A stretch of DNA of 12,493 bases from NCBI GenBank assembly GCA_965370555.1, contig CBDUVB010000048.1, positions 1-12,493 on the forward strand. The letters are read 5' to 3'. The notes under the pieces were generated by a model. That model had not been told where the DNA came from and did not search any database. It saw nothing but the letters and a program-made list of their open reading frames with translations. Source of the stretch: JAJOKK01 sp965370555 (GTDB taxonomy: Bacteria > Bipolaricaulota > Bipolaricaulia > UBA7950 > UBA9294). Of the stretch, positions 6,908 to 12,493 are shown piece after piece. Positions within the stretch are counted from its first letter, which is position 1. The number at the start of each line of letters is the position of its first letter. Position numbers and translations under genes: made by a program.

Positions 6908-9843
6908 CTCTCTCCCCGAGTTCGTTCGAGGTTGAGAGCAAGGAGGCGTTCGAGGATTTCGTCATCGGTGAGACCGTGGGGCCAATTGTAGGCGTCGAGG
7001 ACGGCTTCGTCGAGCTTGTTGTGAGCGAGGTCGAGCCAGGTGGGGCGCTGGTTGTACAGGTTAGTGAGGGTGCGCTTCTTCAGTTTCTTTGCACAATCCT
7101 CGTCTCGAGGCACAGCCCGTTGATAGTTGACAACTCCAACCTCGATATCCCCTCGGCGCTCCACTGTGCCAGAGTTGATGAATCGATCCCATGGTCCGCT
7201 AACTGTCCCAATGAAGGTGAGTGATTCCGTCGTTGTCCACTCAGGAGGATTCAACCAACCATTGCGAAGGGAATCCAATTCCCACGCTGCCTTAGAGATA
7301 GCCTGAACACGCAGATCGTCGGCCGATTCTTCTCCCGGCGGCCACGGGAAAGGGAACGTATCGAAGCAGGAAGTTGGGGTGTACCGAAAGCCGCTCTCGA
7401 CCTCGCGAAGCTGGGTTCCCTGCCGACGCGCCCACAGCTCGTGGACCTTGGAATGGAGCACGCCAAAGAAATAATCGTCGTCAGTACCAAATGCGACTAC
7501 TTGATGATCCGGCAGTGTTAGGTGTGACCACCAGGCGAAAACACGATGTTTGGACACTGTTGGGGTAACAAGGAAGCGGGACACAGCCGAGATGCTCTTA
7601 CGCATCTCTCCACAGGGCTCCGCGTGTAGCCACCAGTTCTCCCGATACTTCTTTCGCTTCACAAGGGCGCGTTTCGGCTGCACTCTCTCCTCGACCACCC
7701 GGAAAGGAGCCTCATACATGGCAGCTTCGTCAAGACTCGCAGAGACGCCGAAATCAATAATCCACTTGTTCTGGGGCCGCCGAAGTACGTCAAGGGAGTT
7801 TATCCACGGCAGGATAACGTCGCTATTTGGCGCGCCGTGCGGGTTCGGAGCCATCAGAATCTCCAAGGCTTCTTCCTCATCGATGTCGAACTTTCCGGCC
7901 TTGACGTCTGCGATGAAGCCACGTCCCGCATTCTCAGGTAGTTTGGCGGAGGTCGTGATATCCGCAGCAGTGCTCAAATCTGGATTGATTGTAGGAACTG
8001 CTTCTCCGTTGAGAAGCCGGCTAGCGTCAGCGCCATCATCGAAGCCTACCATCGAAACGTGAACGGCAGCACCATCGAGGATCCACTCACGATCGGACTG
8101 CGCCCAAAAGATGTCGCCTGTCTCCTTGATGCGTTTGAGCACCTCGCGATTCAGTCCCCCACGGATTCCCTGCGTTGCAAGGAGCCCGGCGCGTTTAAGC
8201 GTGCTTGCCTCAATCATCGCTCGTGCCTTCTCAAACCAATAACAACAAAGGTCACTGAAGTTGGGGATACGCGATCCATACAGGGCGAAAAGCCCTTCCG
8301 CATATGCGTCTCCGAGTTCTGAACGAAGTTTCTTCGTGCCGAGAAAAGGAGGATTCCCGATCACGACATCGGCTTCCGGCCAGTCGGGCTCAACGGGGTT
8401 CCCTTCTTCATCAAACGCGAGAATAGCGTCCATCTGATGGATGTTGTCGAGCGCTTTCAGGATCGGCTCGGACGGCTGGCCGAATCCGTTCTCGCGTAGC
8501 CACTGGATGTAGCCGATCCAGATGGTGGCCTGGGCTAGCTCGTGTGCGTATTCGTTGATCTCGATGCCATACAGCTGTTCTGGACTGACGGTGGGAAAGA
8601 ACATGCCCAGCCCAAGATTTGCGGACAGGGCGATGACGTCTTTCTCCAGGTTGAGCAGTTGCCGCAGCGCGACGTAGAGAAAATTGCCGCTGCCACAAGC
8701 AGGATCGAGCACCCGCGTGTCAGCGATCTCGTCAGCAAAGGCGTGCAGCAGCTTCTCCAAACGTCTGCGCAGCCTCGCTTTGGCGCCGCCGGTGCTATCT
8801 GCGGATCGCCATTGTTCCGCAAGCCCTTTGGCCTGTTCCCTCACCGCGTCCCAGCGGCGACGAAGAGGCCTCATGAGCACTGGCTCGACGATCAGCAAGA
8901 TGTCGTCCCGGCTAGTATAATGCGCACCAAGTTGGGCGCGTTTGCCGGGGTCCAGTCCACGCTCGAACAGTGTGCCGAAGATCGACGGCTCGATGCTCGA
9001 CCAATCCAGACACGCACCGTGTGATAGGATCTCCAGGTTGTCTCGATTCAGGGGCAAAGCCTCGGCCGAGTCGAAGATCCCGCCGTTGAAGTGGGGAATC
9101 CGGTCGGACCCGAAGAAGCCACCAGTTGCCATGTGGCCGAACAGCTGCTCGATCAGCTCGTGAAAGCGTTTGGGATCGTCCTTCGTACTGTCAATCAGCT
9201 TGGTGAACAGGTTCTCGGGCAGCAGGCCGATGTCTTCGGCGAACAGGCAGAATAGGATGCGGATCAAGAAGTGGGCCGCCTTCTCCGGGTCGTGGCCGGC
9301 CTTCCGGAGCGACTCGGCAAGTTTGCCGAATTCGACCGCCGCCCGTTTAGTGACAGCCTCTGGCGTTTGCTCCGAGCGTAGCCGCTCCGGATGCTCGAAC
9401 GCGTTGCGGAGGACAGCAAGGCCGTCCCGTGTGAGGAGGTCGTCGAACGTGAGCGTGAACGTCTGCTTGATCGTGTTGGTGAAGTTGGTGTGGATGACGA
9501 TCGTTTCCATGTCGGACACGATCAAGAGCGGTGGATTCAGCAGCGCATCGCGATAGAGTTGGAGCTGATCGTATGCAGTGTCAAGGTTCTTGTGCTTGCC
9601 TTTGTACTCCCAAGCGAAGAATCCCTTCTTCCATACGTCGGCCCAGCCTTGGCCGCCCGATTGCTTGCTGACCCCTTTCTCGAAGGTGAAGGTCGTGCCT
9701 TCGGGATCGGCTTTAACAGGCGTGGGATGATCCAGCATCCGGCACAGGTCGATGAAGTGCTCCTGCGAAGCGGAGCGCTCCTTCAGTTTAGAGCGTCGCC
9801 ACTTATCGACGAACTCCTGCGGCGTTATCGATGCGGTGGTCAT
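6904..9843 (-). CDS. MmeI-like type IIL restriction-modification enzyme (nuclease and adenine methyltransferase in one chain)
   Basis: A single 979-residue enzyme that should methylate one adenine in its recognition site and cut unmodified DNA at a fixed distance downstream. The N-terminal nuclease domain shows D69-x9-E79-x-K81 (WADVWKKGFFAWEYK), the spacing and position known for MmeI. A helical spacer follows (about 160-300). GAHYTSRDDI (306-315) is the motif X region, DPACGSGNF (380-388) binds AdoMet, YGIEINEYA (425-433) is motif II, and NPPF (497-500) is catalytic motif IV of gamma-class N6-adenine methyltransferases. Residues about 680-835 are the target recognition domain, ending in PFPWPPG. 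The C-terminus (LTNLYNQRP, DEEILERLLALNLER-like end) is complete. GAGGGG lies five bases before the ATG. It is convergent with the HEPN-like gene with overlapping stops and needs no separate specificity subunit. The recognition sequence cannot be predicted by eye. Confidence 0.92.
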   Translation of the reverse strand: MTTASITPQEFVDKWRRSKLKERSASQEHFIDLCRMLDHPTPVKADPEGTTFTFEKGVSKQSGGQGWADVWKKGFFAWEYKGKHKNLDTAYDQLQLYRDALLNPPLLIVSDMETIVIHTNFTNTIKQTFTLTFDDLLTRDGLAVLRNAFEHPERLRSEQTPEAVTKRAAVEFGKLAESLRKAGHDPEKAAHFLIRILFCLFAEDIGLLPENLFTKLIDSTKDDPKRFHELIEQLFGHMATGGFFGSDRIPHFNGGIFDSAEALPLNRDNLEILSHGACLDWSSIEPSIFGTLFERGLDPGKRAQLGAHYTSRDDILLIVEPVLMRPLRRRWDAVREQAKGLAEQWRSADSTGGAKARLRRRLEKLLHAFADEIADTRVLDPACGSGNFLYVALRQLLNLEKDVIALSANLGLGMFFPTVSPEQLYGIEINEYAHELAQATIWIGYIQWLRENGFGQPSEPILKALDNIHQMDAILAFDEEGNPVEPDWPEADVVIGNPPFLGTKKLRSELGDAYAEGLFALYGSRIPNFSDLCCYWFEKARAMIEASTLKRAGLLATQGIRGGLNREVLKRIKETGDIFWAQSDREWILDGAAVHVSMVGFDDGADASRLLNGEAVPTINPDLSTAADITTSAKLPENAGRGFIADVKAGKFDIDEEEALEILMAPNPHGAPNSDVILPWINSLDVLRRPQNKWIIDFGVSASLDEAAMYEAPFRVVEERVQPKRALVKRKKYRENWWLHAEPCGEMRKSISAVSRFLVTPTVSKHRVFAWWSHLTLPDHQVVAFGTDDDYFFGVLHSKVHELWARRQGTQLREVESGFRYTPTSCFDTFPFPWPPGEESADDLRVQAISKAAWELDSLRNGWLNPPEWTTTESLTFIGTVSGPWDRFINSGTVERRGDIEVGVVNYQRAVPRDEDCAKKLKKRTLTNLYNQRPTWLDLAHNKLDEAVLDAYNWPHGLTDDEILERLLALNLERTRGES

Positions 9844-10240
9844 GTCAGCCCCTCATCTTAAGATCGCTATCCGCACAGTCTTTCGATTCGCGATCCATTC
9901 TCTCTTGTGTTTCAAAAGCATGCTTACCTGCGACATAGATCACTTCCCGCGGGATTTACTCTCAACTAGATCATGTTAGTTCAATCGCATGGTGCGGGCA
10001 AGCGATAGATGCGCGATGAATTCTCGCCCTACTACGCGCTGAGTACGAAGGAACACTCGCATTGGATTACAGCTATTTCGAGCGGCACTGGACCACTATC
10101 AGTGCCGACATGGAATGTGACGGAGAGAAGCGGGAATATCAAAAGCAAAGATCCGCCTCACTATCCAATATCACTATGACTCCAATACCTCTAGGTGTCA
10201 GCTTTCATAGATCGTTGGTTTCGAAGGTCAAAGAGCAGGT
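9844..10240. other. Intergenic stretch upstream of the MmeI-like gene holding the right repeat copy
   Basis: It contains the start region of the minus-strand MmeI-like gene (ribosome site about 9849-9854), a ten-base palindrome TCCCGCGGGA at 9945-9954, and the right repeat copy at 10028-10154. A 56-codon frame (ATG 10009 to TGA 10179) runs through the repeat without a strong ribosome site. I see no clear promoter for the MmeI-like gene and no clear terminator for the SIR2-like gene that ends at 10241. Confidence 0.5.
10028..10154 (+). repeat. Direct repeat, right copy, flanking the HEPN/MmeI-like cassette
   Basis: Same-orientation partner of 5174-5300, differing at 13 positions that cluster in the last 54 bases. 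A short ORF, ATG 10009 to TGA 10179 (56 codons), reads through this copy in the frame that is also open in the left copy (YYALSTKEHSHWITAIS in both). I do not recognise the peptide. It could be a remnant of a gene, a non-coding repeat family of this genome, or the homology that let the cassette insert. Confidence 0.9.
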
Positions 10241-11437
10241 TCAGATCATAGGGTCTTCCGCGAAGATGAAATCAAGAGCATTCTCGCTAAACCCATTAAG
10301 CCAGGTTCTCGCTCTCTGCCAATTAACAAAGCCGTATCGGGTTTCATAGGCTTGCTTGTCCTGTTCGCCATGAGCAAGATCTACCAGTTTCAACGTTGAT
10401 TTCCTGATACCACCGATCTCGAGATCAGGCTCGAATTCCGTGTAATTGTCCGTCAGTCGATAGATTGCCTGACGAGCGTGTTCATCATGCGACGGTAGCG
10501 AGTATCCGATGATCACCATGCCAAGGTTCAGCCCTCCAGCCCTTCCAATCCCCCACCAAAGAGGTTTTAGCGTTTCAAAATAGAGAACCTTGCTTGCCGA
10601 GGGAGTCAAGATGAAAGGAGGCTGCGGAACGTAGGATTGACCGTAGTATTTATCGAGGTCCCGCAATCGATAAATCCTGTGCAATGGATCATCTGGCATT
10701 TGGGAGCCTTCCAGTAATGGTGCTATATCGTATTGACTGTTAGGCGCGAAATGAAGATACCACTTTGGAATGTAGTCTGGGTCACCTACAGCTTCCATAG
10801 CCTCGTCATATGGTGTTTTGTCAAACCAATCTATGGAACCATGGAGCTTCATGATCACCACCTCATCCCGCAAGTTGTTGACAACCCCGTATCCATGTTT
10901 GGCGTACTCGAAGCGATTCGGAAATAGTCTATAGGGTTTGTCAATCGCATCAAGAGCGAGCTCCAACAAAGTGTCGTAGTTGAAGGTGAGTATCCAATCG
11001 CTGGGGCAGAGCCTTTCCGCAAATTCCAGATAGAGACGTGGGATCTCAGCGGAAGAACCCGGCATCCCCTCATGGATAATCTGGCCGATGAGTTTCTTGA
11101 CAACAAGCTGCGTCTGGTTGCCCTCTGATGAGATGGTTTTGCCTCCCCGGAAGCCTAGGGCATGTTCAATATCCAAGAATCCCAAGAATTCCTCATAATC
11201 AATGTCACTACGGGACAGAGCAATTCCTTGACAGCGGCGCTTGTATTGGATGAAATAGTCCAGGTCTGATTCAAGAACATTTCGACGTCCGTACTGGTCC
11301 GCTGCTCTTTGCCGAACTTCCTCGAAAAGCTCGTGCGCCAATGGTTGCCCCGCAGGACAGGAGAAGCCTGCTCCGAGAACGATAATCCGAAACTGCCTCT
11401 TCTCTTTCAGCATCTTCTCTGTAATATGGCAGTCCAT
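10241..11437 (-). CDS. SIR2-like domain protein, probable NAD-consuming defence effector
   Basis: A stand-alone SIR2-like protein of 398 residues. The NAD-binding signature is IIVLGAGFSCPAG (18-30), with the GAGxS loop at 22-26. TFNYD (151-155) carries the conserved Asn and Asp, and MKLHGSIDW (196-204) carries His199, matching the catalytic histidine segment of this family. VIIGYSLPSHD (308-318) is the second conserved Rossmann-fold strand. I see no zinc-binding cysteine set as in deacetylase sirtuins, so NAD hydrolysis during infection is more likely than deacetylation. Other SIR2-like defence proteins (Thoeris, DSR and similar systems) work this way. The start at 11437 has no strong ribosome site; Met9 (codon at 11411-11413) is an alternative. 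Base composition is visibly less GC-rich than the genes on the left, which suggests transfer. No partner gene is adjacent in operon. The trigger is unknown. Confidence 0.8.
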   Translation of the reverse strand: MDCHITEKMLKEKRQFRIIVLGAGFSCPAGQPLAHELFEEVRQRAADQYGRRNVLESDLDYFIQYKRRCQGIALSRSDIDYEEFLGFLDIEHALGFRGGKTISSEGNQTQLVVKKLIGQIIHEGMPGSSAEIPRLYLEFAERLCPSDWILTFNYDTLLELALDAIDKPYRLFPNRFEYAKHGYGVVNNLRDEVVIMKLHGSIDWFDKTPYDEAMEAVGDPDYIPKWYLHFAPNSQYDIAPLLEGSQMPDDPLHRIYRLRDLDKYYGQSYVPQPPFILTPSASKVLYFETLKPLWWGIGRAGGLNLGMVIIGYSLPSHDEHARQAIYRLTDNYTEFEPDLEIGGIRKSTLKLVDLAHGEQDKQAYETRYGFVNWQRARTWLNGFSENALDFIFAEDPMI

Positions 11438-11536
11438 CCGCCAGATTTCAAGTGGCGAGATTCGGGCTCAGATCTTTACTTTCGATGTTTCTGGCTACGG
11501 GAGGCGACTAATTGCTGATGAATCCGAGTGCCTTGG

Positions 11537-11589
11537 GGGAGTGTGGTGCAATCGGTTAGCGCGCTGGCTTGTGGTCGCAAGGTTGCGAG
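11537..11589 (+). pseudogene. Truncated tRNA-His gene, 5' half only
   Basis: The 5' half of a tRNA fits well. Acceptor strand GGGAGTG is at 11537-11543, preceded by a G that would be the His-specific G-1. T8 and G9 follow. The D stem is GTGC/GCGC (11546-11549 and 11559-11562) around the loop AATCGGTTA with the paired GG. The anticodon 5' stem is CTGGC (11564-11568) and the loop TTGTGGT has anticodon GTG (11571-11573). The 3' side fails: the bases after the loop are CGCAA where GCCAG is needed, there is no T loop with TTCGA, and no CACTCCC acceptor strand follows at the right distance. It reads as a broken remnant, probably a recombination scar. A fold search would settle this. Confidence 0.5.
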
Positions 11590-11676
11590 CTCGCCTACTG
11601 ACTGGTGTTTTTCTGCGCCGAATACCGCTCTTAAGCGGGCGGCCTATGGACGCGTGCACTCCAAGGGTTTGTTGTG

Positions 11677-11820
11677 TCAGTCCTTGAGCATCTTGAGGAT
11701 GTGCTTGGCCAGAGGCTGTTTGATTTCTCGATGGCATGGGACAGGCTGGCAGACACCCGTTCTCGGATTCTGATACCAATCATGGCGTTCTTCTTCGGAC
11801 CAAGCAGCTATGCGTTCCAT
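11677..11820 (-). pseudogene. 47-codon chimeric ORF: AbiEii-like start joined to a HicA-like C-terminus
   Basis: The ATG at 11820 lies inside the last codons of the DUF6088 gene (13-base overlap), the usual place for the start of an AbiEii nucleotidyltransferase toxin. The first residues, MERIAAWSEEER, resemble the N-terminus of such toxins. From about residue 14 the peptide changes to WYQNPRTGV-PVPCHREIKQPLAKHILKMLKD, which resembles the second half of HicA mRNA-interferase toxins (strand, PxPxHxxE/K, then the LAxxILxxL helix). The HicA catalytic histidine region is absent, and so is the AbiEii GS-x10-DxD core, so neither toxin would work. The simplest reading is a deletion that fused two toxin genes in frame. 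Both family matches are by eye and rest on short segments. Confidence 0.5.
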
Positions 11821-12431
11821 TGGCTCTCCTCACTGCAATTACTCCGGATCGCCTCATAGACCCAGCCCGTTGCTGTCCTCGTATCTTTCAGGATTCTCGC
11901 ATGCAGTTTCGGATCAAGCTGTCTCCGGATCTTCGTAACCACTTCTGGCGTGATCCGCTGTGGGCCTAGGGACTTCAGGGCTTGAACAATTAGTGTGCTT
12001 TCGCGCACTTTGAACTTCGTTTCTTTCAGAGCGGTATGCTTGAACGCAATCGTATGGGTTCCGATATTGTAGCTGCGGTTCGGTCCATCGGATAGGTACA
12101 TCATCTGAGAAGGAACCTGCGTCGACAGGCCGAGCAGATTCAGCGCAGCCGGACCGCTGGGCTGAACGCGCCAGCCGAACTTGCGGGCGAGGGCCCGAGC
12201 GACTTGGTCGATCTCTGGGCTCAGCTCGCCTCCCAGCATGTCGCTCTGGCGCGGGTAGTCGTAGATGCCACGAACGACCCTTCGGATGGTTCCTTTATTG
12301 AGAAGTCGATGCAGTGTGACATCGATGGCTGAACGGCTGCCGAAGGTCGAGAAATCGATTACAGAGAATGCGCAACCCCTACCCATGCCATAGATCTTAC
12401 TTAAGACCCTACTGCTAATGCTTTTAGGCAT
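11808..12431 (-). CDS. DUF6088 / AbiEi-like antitoxin-type transcriptional regulator
   Basis: A 207-residue protein of the DUF6088 family, related to AbiEi, the antitoxin of type IV toxin-antitoxin (abortive infection) systems. The N-terminal winged-helix region is SRVLSKIYGMGRGCAFSVIDF (7-27, overlapping into helix 2), with the recognition part GSRSAIDVTLHRLLNKGTIRRVVRGIYDYP (31-60). The C-terminal domain contains VQPSGPAALNLLGLSTQVP (89-107), MYLSDGPNR (111-119) and the ALKSLGP helix. AbiEi proteins bind inverted repeats at their own promoter and repress the operon; here a perfect inverted repeat covers the promoter. GGAGG lies seven bases before the ATG. The toxin that normally follows (AbiEii) is reduced to a chimeric 47-codon ORF, so this antitoxin is probably orphaned. 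It looks intact. Confidence 0.88.
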   Translation of the reverse strand: MPKSISSRVLSKIYGMGRGCAFSVIDFSTFGSRSAIDVTLHRLLNKGTIRRVVRGIYDYPRQSDMLGGELSPEIDQVARALARKFGWRVQPSGPAALNLLGLSTQVPSQMMYLSDGPNRSYNIGTHTIAFKHTALKETKFKVRESTLIVQALKSLGPQRITPEVVTKIRRQLDPKLHARILKDTRTATGWVYEAIRSNCSEESQWNA

Positions 12432-12446
12432 CGTCTTGCCTCCGGT

Positions 12447-12480
12447 GATGTAAGAAATAGTACCTCTTTTTTCTTACATC
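12447..12480 (-). promoter_or_regulatory. Inverted-repeat operator over the DUF6088 promoter
   Basis: GATGTAAGAAA (12447-12457) and TTTCTTACATC (12470-12480) are perfect 11-base inverted arms with a 12-base spacer. One arm abuts and overlaps the -10 element and the other lies beside the -35 element, a layout suited to autorepression by the DUF6088 protein. Which protein binds it is an inference. Confidence 0.75.
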
Positions 12481-12485
12481 GTCAA
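12457..12485 (-). promoter_or_regulatory. Sigma70-type promoter of the DUF6088 gene
   Basis: Read on the minus strand: TTGACG (12485-12480), exactly 17 bases, then TACTAT (12462-12457). Transcription would start near 12450, giving a leader of about 20 bases that carries GGAGG (12443-12439). This is the best promoter match in the window. Confidence 0.75.
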
Positions 12486-12493
12486 GACTGACT

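Noticed and set aside
6904..9843. Type I restriction HsdM or a BREX PglX methyltransferase
   Set aside because: The chain has an N-terminal D-x9-ExK nuclease and an MmeI-type C-terminal end, and no hsdS, hsdR or BREX genes are adjacent.
9945..9954. TCCCGCGGGA palindrome as an operator of the MmeI-like gene
   Set aside because: A ten-base palindrome is weak evidence alone, it lies about 100 bases from the start codon and no promoter is clear around it.
5174..10154. Insertion sequence or composite transposon
   Set aside because: There is no transposase gene, no terminal inverted repeats within the 127-bp copies and no target duplication I can see.
11623..11645. CCGCT-CTTA-AGCGG hairpin as a terminator for the toxin remnant
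   Set aside because: The stem is five pairs and no T tract follows in either direction at the right place.
11655..11663. CACTCC at 11657-11662 as the 3' acceptor strand of the tRNA-His, implying an inserted sequence
   Set aside because: Six matching bases are easily found by chance and no anticodon 3' stem or T arm accompanies them.
1..12493. CRISPR array
   Set aside because: No regularly spaced short direct repeats are visible; the only long repeat has two copies nearly 5 kb apart.

Overview
The window comes from a bacterial chromosome with fairly GC-rich core genes. ATG and GTG starts sit behind clear Shine-Dalgarno sites, and several sigma70-like promoters are visible. It carries an oligoribonuclease (Orn), which only some bacterial lineages have. 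Nothing in the sequence fixes the phylum.

Positions 1-5050 look like ordinary chromosome. On the minus strand is an almost complete orn (RNA turnover), running off the left edge. Divergent from it is a two-part GNAT-type acetyltransferase. Then come an AMP-forming acetyl-CoA synthetase (acs) with its own promoter and a strong RBS, a GC-rich hairpin, and an OFA-family MFS carrier. Together these suggest uptake and activation of a small monocarboxylate such as acetate. A good intrinsic terminator at 5018-5050 closes this block.

Positions 5051-10240 look like an inserted defence cassette. Two direct copies of a 127-bp repeat (5174-5300 and 10028-10154, 13 mismatches, no indels) bracket two convergent genes whose stop codons overlap. 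One encodes a 475-residue protein of unknown family with a HEPN-type RNNAAH motif near its C-terminus. The other encodes a 979-residue MmeI-like (type IIL) restriction-modification enzyme with intact nuclease (D-x9-E-x-K) and methyltransferase (DPACGSG, NPPF) motifs.

Positions 10241-12493 continue as accessory DNA. There is a stand-alone SIR2-like protein on the minus strand, probably an NAD-consuming antiphage effector, of visibly lower GC. Next is a broken 5' half of a tRNA-His gene. Last is the remnant of a type IV toxin-antitoxin operon: an intact DUF6088/AbiEi-like antitoxin with a textbook promoter and an overlapping operator palindrome. It is followed by a 47-codon ORF that reads as an AbiEii start joined in frame to a HicA C-terminus.

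Overall this is the boundary between housekeeping DNA and a layered defence island: restriction-modification, a probable RNase effector, a probable NADase effector and a decayed toxin-antitoxin locus. The least described part is the HEPN-like partner gene and the repeat-bounded unit it shares with the MmeI-like enzyme.
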